Shown here: piece after piece, positions 7,126 to 16,238 of the stretch | Numbering within the stretch: position 1 is the first letter of the stretch | How the letters are laid out: every line of letters starts with the position of its first letter | Assembly (NCBI RefSeq): GCF_021698975.1 | Contig: NZ_SSXA01000019.1 | Location: 1-51,285 of the forward strand | Length of the DNA: 51,285 bases | Reading direction: 5' to 3' | Source: Blastococcus sp. KM273128 | GTDB lineage: Bacteria > Actinomycetota > Actinomycetes > Mycobacteriales > Geodermatophilaceae | Translations under genes and position numbers: made by a program | The notes under the pieces: generated by a model | What the model was told of the DNA's origin: nothing | Databases searched by the model: none | What the model saw: only the letters and a program-made list of their open reading frames with translations

Positions 7126-8031
7126 ATGGCTGCGCGGGAAGGAGGGGCGTGCGGCGATGCGGCCGACGGGCTCCCGGACGCCCACCTGGCGTGCGCCTTC
7201 GTCCAGGCGGTCGACGCGCTGCTGTGCATCATCGACGCCGAGGGCAGGATCGTGCTCGCCAACCCGGCGCTGCAGCGGTTCACCGGCCTCGGGCGGGACG
7301 AACTGCTCGGCCGGCGGTTCGTCGACGTGTGGGTCATCCCGAGCGACGTCCCCTACGCCGAGGACGCCGTGCGGCTGGCCATCGCGAGCGGGACGGCCCA
7401 CCCGCTGGAGGCCGACTGGGTCGACGGGCGCGGCGAGCTGCGGCGGATCACCCTGCGCAACACCGTGCTCCGGGACGAGGCGGGCCGGCCGTACGCGATC
7501 GCCTGCGCGGGGCTCGACGTCACCGAGGAGCGGGCCCGCGAGGCGTGGCTGCACGAGCAGACCCGCACCGACCCCCTGACCCGCATCGCCAACCGGGGGG
7601 CGCTGTTCGACGTGCTGGGGCTGCGGCTGGAGATGACCGGCTGCGGGCTGCTGTTCTGCGACCTGGACGACTTCAAGGAGGTCAACGACCGGTACGGGCA
7701 CGGGGTGGGCGACCGCCTGCTCGCCGAGGTGGCCACCCGCCTCGTCGAGGTCGCCGGCGCGGAGCACCTGGTGGCGCGCTTCGGCGGCGACGAGTTCGTG
7801 ATCGTCTGCCCCGTCGGGAGCGAGACCGAGCTGGCCGACCTCTCGCGTCGCGTCCTCGCCCGGATGGGTCTGCCCTTCCCCGGGCCCGACGGGCCCCTGT
7901 CGATCGGGGTGAGCGTCGGGGCGACCGTCGGGCGTCCGGGGGAGCCGGCGGACGACGTCATCGCCCGCGCCGACCGGGCGATGTACGGCGCCAAGAGCAC
8001 CCAGCGACGGCGGGCGCGGCGCCTGCCCTGA
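7126..8031 (+). CDS. PAS-GGDEF diguanylate cyclase
   Basis: The 301-residue protein has a PAS domain at about 20-140 (AFVQAVDALLCIIDAEGRIV, NPALQRFTGLGRDELLGRRF) ending in a PAC-like GLDVTEERAREAWL. A GGDEF domain (about 150-298) follows with DPLTRIANRGALF, DLDDFKEVNDRYGHGVGD and the intact catalytic RFGGDEF near residue 220. It should make c-di-GMP from two GTP in response to a PAS-bound signal. ATG 7126 was taken because earlier in-frame codons encode the flavohemoglobin promoter region. No transmembrane segment is present. A PilZ receptor lies at 32338, far away. Confidence 0.92.
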   Translation: MAAREGGACGDAADGLPDAHLACAFVQAVDALLCIIDAEGRIVLANPALQRFTGLGRDELLGRRFVDVWVIPSDVPYAEDAVRLAIASGTAHPLEADWVDGRGELRRITLRNTVLRDEAGRPYAIACAGLDVTEERAREAWLHEQTRTDPLTRIANRGALFDVLGLRLEMTGCGLLFCDLDDFKEVNDRYGHGVGDRLLAEVATRLVEVAGAEHLVARFGGDEFVIVCPVGSETELADLSRRVLARMGLPFPGPDGPLSIGVSVGATVGRPGEPADDVIARADRAMYGAKSTQRRRARRLP

Positions 8032-8104
8032 CCCTCCGGCGATGAGTTCCGGGGCGGTCGGTCGTCTACCCCGGCGACCGACCCTCCCAGGCAAGGAGCA
8101 CCCC

Positions 8105-8728
8105 ATGCGCCCGCTCGTCGTCACCACGTTCCTGACCCTCGACGGGGTCATGCAGGCCCCCGGCGGCCCGAAGGAGGACACCGCGGGCGGCTTCCGCTGG
8201 GGCGGCTGGCTCGTGCCGCACTTCGACGACGCCATGGGTGCGCAGATGGAGCGGTGGTTCGCCCCGGCCGGGGACTTCCTCCTGGGCCGCGGCACCTACG
8301 AGATCTTCGCCGCCCACTGGCCGAAGGTGCCGACCGAGGGCGACCCGGTGGGCACGGCGCTCAACACGCTGACCAAGCACGTGGCGTCGCGGACGCTCAC
8401 CGCGCCGCTGGAGTGGGAGACCGCGCGGCTGATCGAGGGCGACGTGCCCGCGGCGGTGCGCGAGCTCAAGGCGCGGGACGGCGGCGAGCTGCAGGTGCAC
8501 GGCTCGGCCGGGCTGGTCCACACGCTGCTGCGCGAGGACCTCGTCGACGAGCTGCGGCTGATCACCTTCCCGGTGGTCGTGGGTGCGGGCAAGCGGCTGT
8601 TCGCCGACGACGCGGCGCCGCGGTCGTGGCGGCTGACCTCGTCGGAGGTGACGTCGACGGGCGCGGTCATGGCGGCCTACCAGCGGGTCGGCGAGCTGGA
8701 GACCGGGGACCTCACGCTGCCGGAGTGA
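8105..8728 (+). CDS. dihydrofolate reductase-fold (RibD C-terminal-like) protein
   Basis: The 207-residue protein matches the RibD_C/YyaP group: start MRPLVVTTFLTLDGVMQAPG, LLGRGTYEIFAAHWP, ELQVHGSAGLVHTLLREDLV, and DELRLITFPVVVGAGKRLF. These proteins have the dihydrofolate-reductase fold and bind NADPH, but most have no defined substrate. It stands outside any riboflavin or folate operon, so a reductase of unknown substrate is all that can be said. AAGGAG (8093-8098) sets the start. It ends at a perfect hairpin facing the next convergent gene. Confidence 0.9.
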   Translation: MRPLVVTTFLTLDGVMQAPGGPKEDTAGGFRWGGWLVPHFDDAMGAQMERWFAPAGDFLLGRGTYEIFAAHWPKVPTEGDPVGTALNTLTKHVASRTLTAPLEWETARLIEGDVPAAVRELKARDGGELQVHGSAGLVHTLLREDLVDELRLITFPVVVGAGKRLFADDAAPRSWRLTSSEVTSTGAVMAAYQRVGELETGDLTLPE

Positions 8729-8734
8729 GCCCGC

Positions 8735-8764
8735 GGCGGAGGGTTCCACGTGGAACCCTCCGCC
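8735..8764. terminator. perfect 30-base palindrome, bidirectional terminator
   Basis: Two 15-base perfect arms (GGCGGAGGGTTCCAC and complement) without a spacer lie between the convergent genes ending at 8728 and 8774. The centre TTCCACGTGGAA resembles a parS core but differs from the consensus at symmetric positions, so termination is the better reading. Confidence 0.7.
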
Positions 8765-8773
8765 CCGGCCGGG

Positions 8774-9415
8774 TCAGTAGGCGACGGTGAAGTGGGCCCG
8801 CCGGTGGGCCGGCTGCTCGATCTCGTCGACCAGCGCGCGCGCGAAGTCGGCGCCGCTGATGAACGAGCCGCCCTCGTCGTCGGTCAGCAGGACCTCGCCG
8901 CCGACGCGGTAGGTGCCCCGGGCCTCCCCGGGGGCGTAGGCGCCGAAGCCGGCCGGCGGGCTGACGTAGAACCAGTCGAGGGCCCCCGTCGCCCGCAGCT
9001 CGGCCAGGGCGCCGGCCATCTCGACGCTCTCCGGGCGGTACTCGGCCGGGAAGTCGGGGGTGTCGTACACCAGCGGGCCGTCCTCGCTGACGCGGAGCGA
9101 ACCGGTGCCCCCGACCACACCCAGCCGGACGCCGGCCCGCTCCGCCTCCCGGGCGAGCCCGGCGACGCCTCCGCGCACCTCGCCGGCCATGTCCCCGCGG
9201 GGCGCCACGGCGACGACCACGACGTCGACCGCCCCGACCGCCGCGGCACGGGTACCCGGGTCGAGCAGCGAGCCCTGCTCGTAGCGGACGCCGTCGGCCC
9301 GCTGATCGGGGAGCGACCGGCTCCAGGACGTCACCTCGTGGCCCCGGCGGGCCGCCTCGGCCACCAGGTGGCCACCTGCGTACCCCGTGCCGCCGAACAC
9401 GCCGATCCGTGCCAT
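8774..9415 (-). CDS. NAD(P)-binding epimerase/NmrA-like protein
   Basis: The 213-residue Rossmann protein starts with MARIGVFGGTGYAGGHLVAE, the glycine-rich dinucleotide-binding loop. It continues with a strand pattern typical of the YwnB/HSCARG-like NAD(P)-binding_10 group (VDVVVVAVAPRG, LGVVGGTGSL, DWFYVSPPAGFGAY). The SDR catalytic Tyr-x-x-x-Lys is not seen, so redox sensing or an unknown reductase function is likely. GAGGAG lies before the ATG at 9415. It is followed downstream by the terminator shared with the reductase-like gene. Confidence 0.85.
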   Translation of the reverse strand: MARIGVFGGTGYAGGHLVAEAARRGHEVTSWSRSLPDQRADGVRYEQGSLLDPGTRAAAVGAVDVVVVAVAPRGDMAGEVRGGVAGLAREAERAGVRLGVVGGTGSLRVSEDGPLVYDTPDFPAEYRPESVEMAGALAELRATGALDWFYVSPPAGFGAYAPGEARGTYRVGGEVLLTDDEGGSFISGADFARALVDEIEQPAHRRAHFTVAY

Positions 9416-9494
9416 GTCGTCTCCTCGCCGCCTCGACCGGTTGCCGTCGGACGCAGGAACTCGCGCCGGCGGCCGGGCATTCCACTCCTCCGCG

Positions 9495-10145
9495 TCACGC
9501 GGCGGCGACAACCGCGCCGTCGTGCAGCCGCACCAGCCGGTCGGCCGACGCGATCACCGCCGGGTCGTGGCTGGCCAGCAGGACGCCGGTGCCCCAGGCG
9601 GCGCACTGCTCGCGCAGGGTGGCCAGGACGTGCGCCGTGAGCTCCTCGTCCAGCCGGCCGGTCGGCTCGTCGGCGACGAGGAACGACGGGCGGACGACGA
9701 GCGCGCGGGCCAGCGCCGTGCGCTGTTGCTCGCCGAGGGAGACCTCCTCGGGGAGCCGGCTCGAGAGGTGGCCCAGGCGCACGGCCTCCAGCGCGCCGTG
9801 CGCCGCCGCGAGAGGGTCCGGCTGCCCGGCGAGCCGGGCGGGGAGGGCCACGTTGTCGGCGAGGGTCAGCTCCTCCAGCAGTCCGAAGCGCTGCGGCACG
9901 ACCGCGACGGTCGTCCAGGGAGCCTGCTCCGGCGCTTCCACCCCCGGCACCCGCACCTCGCCGGCGTCGGGCGTCTCCCACCCCAGCAGGCAGTTGAGCA
10001 GGGTCGTCTTGCCCGAGCCGGAGCGACCCAGCAGCGCCACGGTCTCGCCCGGGTGCACCTCGATGCCGACCCCGCGGAGCGCGTGCACCCGTTCGCGGCC
10101 GCGGCGGTAGCTCTTGTGCAGGCCCGACGCCTGCAGCGCGGTCAC
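9495..10145 (-). CDS. ABC transporter ATP-binding protein (LolD/MacB type)
   Basis: The 216-residue ATPase has Walker A LGRSGSGKTTLLN, Walker B SFLVADEPTGRLDEE, and H-loop LASHDPAV. The signature reads VSLGEQQR instead of LSGGQQ, so this subunit may be catalytically weaker than its partner. It starts with a GTG that overlaps the TGA of the preceding ATPase gene (GTGA), so translation is coupled. It is the last gene of a three-gene operon (permease, ATPase, ATPase). Confidence 0.92.
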   Translation of the reverse strand: MTALQASGLHKSYRRGRERVHALRGVGIEVHPGETVALLGRSGSGKTTLLNCLLGWETPDAGEVRVPGVEAPEQAPWTTVAVVPQRFGLLEELTLADNVALPARLAGQPDPLAAAHGALEAVRLGHLSSRLPEEVSLGEQQRTALARALVVRPSFLVADEPTGRLDEELTAHVLATLREQCAAWGTGVLLASHDPAVIASADRLVRLHDGAVVAAA

Positions 10146-10972
10146 GACGGCTCCCGGAGCACGACGCCGTCCGCGGTGAGGTCGATGAGCACGCGGCGAG
10201 CGGCGAACCGGGCCAGCGCCTCCTCGGGCAGCTGGACGCGGCCGTCGCCGTCGATGACGGCCAGCCGCCGCCCGGCGACCTCCTCGTGGGCGACCGCCCC
10301 GGAGCGCAGGTGGACGACCTGGTCGGCGGCCCCCGCGGCCAGCGGGTCGTGCGTGGCCATGACCACGGTGGTGCCGGTGCGGGTGAGCTCGTGCACGGCG
10401 GCGAGCAGGTCGCCGGTGGTGGCGCTGTCGAGCTCGCTCGTCGGCTCGTCGGCGACCACGAGCGCGGGGCGGCCGATGAGGGCCTGCGCGAACGCCAGCC
10501 GCTGCTGCTCGCCGCCGGAGAGCTGCCCGGGCAGGTGGTCCGCGCGGTCGGCGATCCCCAGCAGGTCGAGCAGCTCGGCGCCGTGCCGCTGCGCCTCGTC
10601 GCGGCCGACGCCCCGGAAACGGGCGGCCAGGGCCAGGTGCTCGCGCCCGGTGAGGTGGGGCAGCAGGTTCTGCGGTGGCCGGGCGAAGACGTAGCCGATG
10701 TGCCGCCGGCGCAGCGCCCGCAGCCGGCGCGCGGACAGACCGGTGAGCGCGTGCCCGGCGACCTCGGCCCGCCCGGCCGTGGGCCGGTCCTGCGCGGCGA
10801 GGATGCGCAGCAGCGAGCTCTTCCCGGAGCCGGAGGGGCCGGTGATCGCGGTCAGCCGCCCGGCCGGAACGACGACGTCGACGCCCTTGAGCGCGTGCAC
10901 CTCGCCGCTGGGCGACCAGTAGATGCGGACCAGCCCCTCGCAGGCGGCCGCGGGCCCGCCGTCACGTCGCAT
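10142..10972 (-). CDS. ABC transporter ATP-binding protein (LolD/MacB type)
   Basis: The 276-residue ATPase has Walker A TGPSGSGKSSLLR, a canonical signature LSGGEQQRLAFAQAL, Walker B ALVVADEPTSELDS and H-loop MATHDPLA. A C-terminal extension (about 225-276, VIDGDGRVQLPEEALARFAA) is longer than in most family members. Its ATG overlaps the end of the permease gene by 11 bases. With the smaller ATPase downstream it would form an asymmetric ATPase pair on one large FtsX-type permease. Confidence 0.93.
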   Translation of the reverse strand: MRRDGGPAAACEGLVRIYWSPSGEVHALKGVDVVVPAGRLTAITGPSGSGKSSLLRILAAQDRPTAGRAEVAGHALTGLSARRLRALRRRHIGYVFARPPQNLLPHLTGREHLALAARFRGVGRDEAQRHGAELLDLLGIADRADHLPGQLSGGEQQRLAFAQALIGRPALVVADEPTSELDSATTGDLLAAVHELTRTGTTVVMATHDPLAAGAADQVVHLRSGAVAHEEVAGRRLAVIDGDGRVQLPEEALARFAARRVLIDLTADGVVLREPS

Positions 10973-13673
10973 CGCGCATCACCTGGCCCCCGGTGGCCCG
11001 CCGGGCGGTGCGGCCGACCAGCCACGACCCGACGGCGGTCACGAGCACGACGCCGCCCGCCACGACGGCGAGGGCGGCCCTGGGCACGGCGAACACGGCC
11101 CCCGGCTGCAGCGCGGGCAACGGGTCCAGCACCCGCAGCACCAGCGCCGAGGCGGGGAGGGCGACCAGGACGGCGACGAGCGCGGCGAGCCCGGCGAGCA
11201 GGCCGATCTCCGCTCCGGAGGCCGCGTCGGATGCCCGGCGGTCCAGGCCCATCCGCCGGAGCAGGAGCGCCGCCACCGTGCGGCGGCGCTGCTGGGCGAC
11301 GGCGTGCATGGCCAGCCCGACCAGCCCCAGCACGCCCGCGGCCAGCGCGACCGCGCGCAGGTAGGCCAGCGACCACGTCTGCGCCGCCAGCTCGGGCCGG
11401 GCGGCGAACTCGGCGGCCGTCCGCACCGCGCGGGCCGGGTCGGCCTGGTACCCCGCCGCGGCGAGGGAGTCGAGGGCCGCGCCGGGGGTGCCCCGGACCC
11501 AGGCCTCGCGCGCCAGCACGAGCGCCGGGTCGCGGCCCGCCGTCTCGAGCGCGGCGACGTAGGCGTCCCAGTCGGCGACGGCGAGCGGCTCGCTGGACCC
11601 CTGGCCGGGGAAGGCGGCGGTGCGGCCGACCACCTGCACCGGCAGCGAGTAGTAGTCGAAGTCCAGGGTGAGCTCCCCGCCGGTGGCCTCGAGCAGGCTG
11701 TCGGGGACGGGGCCGGCCAGCAGCACCGGCACCCGGTCACCCCGGTAGGCGGCCAGGTCGGCCATGAGCTCGTCCAGCGGGCGGTCGGCCAGCCCGTCGT
11801 CCCACCGGACCACGCCGGCGACCTCCTCCGGCCGGACCACCAGCACGTCGGTCCCGGTGTCCCCGGGCAGCAGCGCGGCGTCGTTCTCGGTACCCACCAC
11901 GGCCGTGCCGTCCGGCGGTCGCAGCCCGGTGGCACCCTGCCCGCCCAGCGGGACCACGACGTCGCTGCCGGTGGCCACGGCCGCCTTGACCTCGACGGTG
12001 CGGGCGGTCGAGCTGGCCAGCGCCCCGGCGTAGACGACCAGCGCCAGCGACAGCGCCGTCGTCACCACCACCACGCGGGCGGCGCCCTGACCGGCGAGCA
12101 CGCGGCGGACCGCGAGGAACGCGCCGACCGGCAGCCCGCGCAGCCGGCCGCCGGCGGCCACGGCCAGCCGGGGGAGCACGGCGGTGAGGGCGCCGGCCAC
12201 GACGACGGTGACCAGCAGCGGGACGACCAGCGCCAGGACGTCGATCCGGCCGGCCCGATCGGCCGGGTCCCCGACGACGAGGGGGACGGCGGCGACGACG
12301 GTGACCACAGCCGTCACCGCCAGCCACGGCACCCGGCCCAGCAGGTGCGCCGCCGCGCCGCTGCCGATCGAGTCCAGGCGGGCGGTCAGCCCCGCGGTCA
12401 CCAGGGCCACGACGGCCAGCGCGGCCGCGCCACCGGCGGCGAGGAACGCGAGGGCCTGCGGCAGGGCGCCGGAGGGCAGGGTCGTCGACGGGCCCAGCTC
12501 GCGCACCAGCGCCCACCCGGCCAGGCCCCCGGCCGCGAGACCCGCGGCCACGGGGAGGGCCGCCTCCGCGGCGGCGTGCAGGGCGGCGCGGGCGGGGGAG
12601 AGGCCGCGGACGACCAGCGACCGGAGCTCGTCGTCCCGGCGCCGCACCCGGTGGGCCGCCCAGGCGCCGACCAGGACCAGCGCCGCCGCCCCGCCGCCGA
12701 TGCCGACGGCGCGGACCGGGGGCTCGAGCAGCGCGCGGGTGGTGTCCACGCGGTCGAGGACCGTGGGCAGCCCGGACCGGGCCACCGGGGCCTGGTACCC
12801 CTCCTCGTCCAGCAGCTGGGCGACGGCGGAGTCGGGCGAGGCCATCGTCACCTGGAGCCGCTCGACGGCGCCGACCGCGGTGCGGACGCGGGCGACCGGC
12901 AGCCCCGGCTGCAGCGGGAGGAACCACTCCAGGAAGAGGTCGCGGTCCAGCGTCGCGGCGGTCGAGACGGCGAGGTCGAGCGGCGCGATCACCACCGGCG
13001 GCGGGTACTCGAGGTTCCCGCTCTGCGGGTTCCACACGGGGCGGTGGAGGTAGCCGTAGGGCGCCCAGAAACCGGGGTAGGGCGCCTGCGGTGCGGCGTA
13101 GACCCCGCTCACCCGCAGCTCCGGGGAGTCCGGCGAGCCCTCCGCGGCAACGGTGAGCCCGTCACCGGGCCCGACACCGGCGGCGGCCGCCAGTTCCTCG
13201 GGCACGAGCACGCCGGTGCCGTCTGCGGCGCCCGCGACGACCTCCACGTGCTCCGCGGCGCCGGTGAGGGACACCAGCTCGACCGGGCCCGCGCCGCCAG
13301 GTGCGAACCAGGCCATCGGGTCCATCAGCCGGGTGAAGGTGGTGGGGGCGCCGAGCCCGTCCCGCCCCACGCCCGCCTGGCGGGCCGCGGCGGTGACCGC
13401 GTCGGCGAAGTCGGTGGCCCGGGAGACGGGGGCGTCCCCGGGGCGCAGCCGGCGGGCCTGCGTCGAGCTGCCCAGCGTGGCGCCGACGACGGTCTCGCCG
13501 AGCCGCTCGCGCTCCTGCTCCCAGGCGCCCTGCTCGGCGCCGGCCACCATGAGCGGCGCGGACACCAGCGTCGCGGCCAGCACGACGACCAGCAGGGCCA
13601 GGCCGAGGGCCTGCGCCGGCACCGGCACCAGCCGGAGCCGCAGGCGGCGCAGCGCCGGTCGCAGGGTGGTCAT
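10962..13673 (-). CDS. large FtsX-domain ABC permease
   Basis: The 903-residue protein has a first transmembrane helix at about 20-45 (LGLALLVVVLAATLVSAPL), a long extracytoplasmic domain to about 310, a central bundle of hydrophobic helices, a second outside domain, and C-terminal helices with a typical FtsX ending. Two FtsX units in one chain would let it act as a complete permease dimer. MacB/LolCDE-type systems move lipids, lipoproteins or peptides, or use ATP for mechanical work at the membrane; no substrate can be assigned. ATG 13673 was chosen where the hydrophobic N-terminus begins; the frame extends upstream but is antisense to the next gene. Confidence 0.85.
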   Translation of the reverse strand: MTTLRPALRRLRLRLVPVPAQALGLALLVVVLAATLVSAPLMVAGAEQGAWEQERERLGETVVGATLGSSTQARRLRPGDAPVSRATDFADAVTAAARQAGVGRDGLGAPTTFTRLMDPMAWFAPGGAGPVELVSLTGAAEHVEVVAGAADGTGVLVPEELAAAAGVGPGDGLTVAAEGSPDSPELRVSGVYAAPQAPYPGFWAPYGYLHRPVWNPQSGNLEYPPPVVIAPLDLAVSTAATLDRDLFLEWFLPLQPGLPVARVRTAVGAVERLQVTMASPDSAVAQLLDEEGYQAPVARSGLPTVLDRVDTTRALLEPPVRAVGIGGGAAALVLVGAWAAHRVRRRDDELRSLVVRGLSPARAALHAAAEAALPVAAGLAAGGLAGWALVRELGPSTTLPSGALPQALAFLAAGGAAALAVVALVTAGLTARLDSIGSGAAAHLLGRVPWLAVTAVVTVVAAVPLVVGDPADRAGRIDVLALVVPLLVTVVVAGALTAVLPRLAVAAGGRLRGLPVGAFLAVRRVLAGQGAARVVVVTTALSLALVVYAGALASSTARTVEVKAAVATGSDVVVPLGGQGATGLRPPDGTAVVGTENDAALLPGDTGTDVLVVRPEEVAGVVRWDDGLADRPLDELMADLAAYRGDRVPVLLAGPVPDSLLEATGGELTLDFDYYSLPVQVVGRTAAFPGQGSSEPLAVADWDAYVAALETAGRDPALVLAREAWVRGTPGAALDSLAAAGYQADPARAVRTAAEFAARPELAAQTWSLAYLRAVALAAGVLGLVGLAMHAVAQQRRRTVAALLLRRMGLDRRASDAASGAEIGLLAGLAALVAVLVALPASALVLRVLDPLPALQPGAVFAVPRAALAVVAGGVVLVTAVGSWLVGRTARRATGGQVMRDAT

Positions 13674-13820
13674 CGCGGGAAACCTAGCGGTGCCGGATGA
13701 CCGTTCCCAGCCCCGCGGCCGCGAGACCCGGACGGGTGGCGCGCCGCGGCCGGGCCGGGGAGTGTGTCCATGATCGGTTCCGGGCGCGACGACGAGGTCG
13801 CGGGCGAGCGAGGAGGTCCC

Positions 13821-14954
13821 ATGGCGGAGGTCCACGGCAGGTGCGACGAGCGGTTCGCGGGGGTGCGCGAGGCGCTGGCGCAGCAGCTGGACGGCGAGGA
13901 GCTCGGTGCGTCGGTCGCCGTGGACCTCGACGGCGAGACCGTCGTCGACCTCTGGGGCGGCTACCGCGACGAGGCGCGCACCCTCCCGTGGTCCGAGCAC
14001 ACGATCGTCAACGTCTGGTCGACGACGAAGTGCGTGCTGGCGCTGGCCGCCCTGGTGCTGGCCGACAGCGGCGAGCTGGACCTCGACGCACCGGTGGGCG
14101 ACTACTGGCCGGAGTTCTGCGCCAAGGGCAAGAAGGACGTGCGGGTGCGGCAGCTGCTCTCGCACACCTCCGGCGTCTCGGGCTGGGAGCAGCCCTTCTC
14201 CATCCGCGACATGTACGACTGGCCCTCGGCCACCGAGCGGCTGGCCCAGCAGCGGCCCTGGTGGGAGCCGGGGACGGCGTCGGGCTACCACGCCAACAAC
14301 CAGGGCCACCTGGTCGGCGAGGTGATCCGGCGCATCACCGGCACGACGTTCAAGAAGTTCGTCGCCGACCGGATCGCCGACCCGCTGGGCGCGGACTTCC
14401 AGATCGGGGCCCGCGAGTCCGAGGTGTCGCGCATCGCGCCGGTGGTGCCCCCGCCCCGCCCGGACGTCGACCCCCGCACGCTGGACCCCGAGTCGGTGTC
14501 GGTGAAGACCTTCACCGGCCCGCTGGCCTCGGCCAAGGCCGCCAACAGCCCCGCGTGGCGGGCCGCCGACCTCGGCGCCCTCAACGGGCACTCCAACGCC
14601 CGCGGCGTCATGCGGGTGCTGCGCACGCTCGCGCTGGGCGGCGAGGCCGGCGGGGTGCGGCTGCTGCGGCCGGCCACCGTGGAGCAGGTCCTCGAGGTGC
14701 AGGCCGACGGGGTCGACCTCGTGCTGGGCGCGCCGTTCCGGTGGGGGACGGGCTTCTGCCTCGGCTCGCCGACGGTGCCCTACGTGCCGGCGGGCCGGAC
14801 CTTCTTCTGGGGCGGCTGGGGCGGCTCGCTGGCGGTGGTGGACCTCGACCGGCGGCTGACGATCACCTACATGATGAACAAGATGGGCGGTGGGCTGATC
14901 GGCTCGCCGCGCAGCGAGGCCTACGTGCGGGCCGTCTACGACGCGCTGGGCTGA
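13821..14954 (+). CDS. serine hydrolase, class C beta-lactamase/EstB-type esterase
   Basis: The 377-residue protein has the penicillin-binding-like fold. The nucleophile motif is STTK (Ser67, Lys70), the second motif Tyr156 in SGYHANN, and the KTG equivalent is probably the FFWGGWGGS segment. QLLSHTSGVSGW is typical of the Beta-lactamase (PF00144) esterase group. No signal peptide is visible, so it should be a cytosolic esterase and not a resistance enzyme. AGGAGG (13811-13816) sets the start. Its TGA overlaps the ATG of the following SRPBCC gene (TGATG), so the pair is co-translated. Confidence 0.92.
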   Translation: MAEVHGRCDERFAGVREALAQQLDGEELGASVAVDLDGETVVDLWGGYRDEARTLPWSEHTIVNVWSTTKCVLALAALVLADSGELDLDAPVGDYWPEFCAKGKKDVRVRQLLSHTSGVSGWEQPFSIRDMYDWPSATERLAQQRPWWEPGTASGYHANNQGHLVGEVIRRITGTTFKKFVADRIADPLGADFQIGARESEVSRIAPVVPPPRPDVDPRTLDPESVSVKTFTGPLASAKAANSPAWRAADLGALNGHSNARGVMRVLRTLALGGEAGGVRLLRPATVEQVLEVQADGVDLVLGAPFRWGTGFCLGSPTVPYVPAGRTFFWGGWGGSLAVVDLDRRLTITYMMNKMGGGLIGSPRSEAYVRAVYDALG

Positions 14955-15508
14955 TGGACCTCGACGACGTCCTGCCCCGGCCGGAGCACGTCACCCGGCA
15001 GGCGCGCTGGATCGCGGCGGAGCCGGCCGCCGTCTGGGATGCCCTGCACGCGGTCCGGCTCTCCGAGCTGCCGGTGACGCTGGTGCTCGGCGCGGCCCGG
15101 TTCCTGCCGGTGGTGCTCTCCGGCCGCGGGTCCGGGCAGCTGCACGACCGGCCGTTCCTCGACGCGCTGCCGGTGCCGCTGCTGGGCGCCGAGGCGCCGT
15201 CGTCGGTGGTCTTCGGCGGCCCGCTGCAGGCCTGGCGCCTGGACGGCGGCGAGGACGGGCCGGTGCTCGACGCGCAGGGTTTCCGCCGGTTCACCCAGCG
15301 CGGCTGGGTCAAGGCGGCGATCGACTTCCGGCTGACCCGCCACGGCGGCGGGACCGAGCTGAGCTCGGAGACCCGCGTGGCCTCGACCGACGAGGTGACC
15401 CGGCGCCGGTTCGACCGCTACTGGCGGCTGATCCGGCCGGGCAGCTCGGCGGTCCGCTGGGAGGTGCTGACGGCGGTCGAGCTCAAGGCCACCGGCCGCC
15501 TGCCCTGA
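14954..15508 (+). CDS. SRPBCC-like hypothetical protein
   Basis: The 184-residue protein opens with a pattern typical of START/SRPBCC lipid-binding folds (ARWIAAEPAAVWDALHAVRL) and ends with a helix-rich C-terminus (RFDRYWRLIRPGSSAVRWEV). The central part (PLLGAEAPSSVVFGGPLQAW, FRLTRHGGGTELSSETRV) fits the curved sheet. A hydrophobic ligand is expected, unknown in detail. Translational coupling to the upstream esterase suggests a shared substrate or pathway. Confidence 0.75.
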   Translation: MDLDDVLPRPEHVTRQARWIAAEPAAVWDALHAVRLSELPVTLVLGAARFLPVVLSGRGSGQLHDRPFLDALPVPLLGAEAPSSVVFGGPLQAWRLDGGEDGPVLDAQGFRRFTQRGWVKAAIDFRLTRHGGGTELSSETRVASTDEVTRRRFDRYWRLIRPGSSAVRWEVLTAVELKATGRLP

Positions 15509-15592
15509 CCCCCGTACGGGTGCGCAGGCGCCGGGTCCTGGGGCCTGGAGGTGCCGCCCGCCTGCCCCGCCCGCCTGATCCGCCCGCCGACA

Positions 15593-15640
15593 TCCGGGAA
15601 ATCGGGGCCAGGCTGCCGGCTGGAAGCCCGATTTCCCGGA
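15593..15640. terminator. inverted repeat terminator between convergent genes
   Basis: TCCGGGAAATCGGG (15593-15606) pairs perfectly with 15627-15640, with a 20-base loop. It lies between the SRPBCC gene and the convergent HxlR gene. Confidence 0.65.
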
Positions 15641-15721
15641 AGTCGGTCACTTCCCGGGGTCAGCCCCCGGAGCCGGCCCGCCTGGTCGACCTCGGGCGGT
15701 CCCGGAGGCCGGTAGCGCGGG

Positions 15722-16189
15722 TCAGCGGGGGAGCGGGCCGTGCCCGGGTTCGCTGCCGTCGGGGACGTGCCGCTCGGTGCCCCGCCCGACCCGCTCCCCG
15801 CAGACGTCGCACACCCACGAGGCGCTGATGCGGTGCCCGTGGTGGTGCAGCTCGACCGGGGGCGTGTCCGCCACGTGGCGGTCGCCCCACTGCATGAGCG
15901 CCTGCAGCACCGGCAGCAGGTCCAGGCCCGCCCGCGTGAGGTGGTAGTCCGCACGGGGCGGGGTGCGGCTGTACTCGCGCCGCTCCAGCACCCCGGCGTC
16001 GACGAGGGCGGCCAGCCGGGCGGCCAGCCGCTCCCGCGGGGCGCCGGTGCCGCGCAGGATGTCGCTGAACCGGTGCGCCCCCAGCGACACCTCGCGCACG
16101 ATCAGCAGCGCCCACCGGTCGCCGACGACGTCGAGCGCGCCGGCGATGGAGCAGCGCCGGCCCGGGAGCTCGTCCAGCCGCGTCGTCAT
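15722..16189 (-). CDS. HxlR-family transcriptional regulator
   Basis: The 155-residue protein has an HxlR winged helix (about 8-105) with family residues CSIAGALDVVGDRWALLIVRE, FSDILRGTGAPRERLAARL and REYSRTPPRADYHLT. A C-terminal extension carries CDVCGE, a possible half metal or redox site, as in many actinobacterial members. It is divergent from the MFS transporter. Two identical-geometry inverted repeats in the shared region are its probable operators. The Cys in the N-terminus and the CxxC could sense quinones or aldehydes; this is inference. Confidence 0.9.
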   Translation of the reverse strand: MTTRLDELPGRRCSIAGALDVVGDRWALLIVREVSLGAHRFSDILRGTGAPRERLAARLAALVDAGVLERREYSRTPPRADYHLTRAGLDLLPVLQALMQWGDRHVADTPPVELHHHGHRISASWVCDVCGERVGRGTERHVPDGSEPGHGPLPR

Positions 16190-16196
16190 GCCTACA

Positions 16197-16213
16197 GGTT
16201 CGCAGATCGAACC
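16197..16213. promoter_or_regulatory. HxlR operator candidate 1
   Basis: GGTTCG-N5-CGAACC, placed 8 bases before the hxlR start. It has the same half-sites and spacer as the site at 16239; their centres are 42 bases apart, about four helical turns, so two dimers would sit on one DNA face. The -10 box TAGCGT for the MFS gene (16222-16227) lies between them. Confidence 0.6.
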
Positions 16214-16238
16214 GGGTCGTGTAGCGTCCGGCGCATCC

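Noticed and set aside
8741..8756. parS-like centromere site within the palindrome (TTCCACGTGGAA core)
   Set aside because: Four of 16 positions differ from the parS consensus and the site forms part of a 30-base terminator palindrome between convergent genes.
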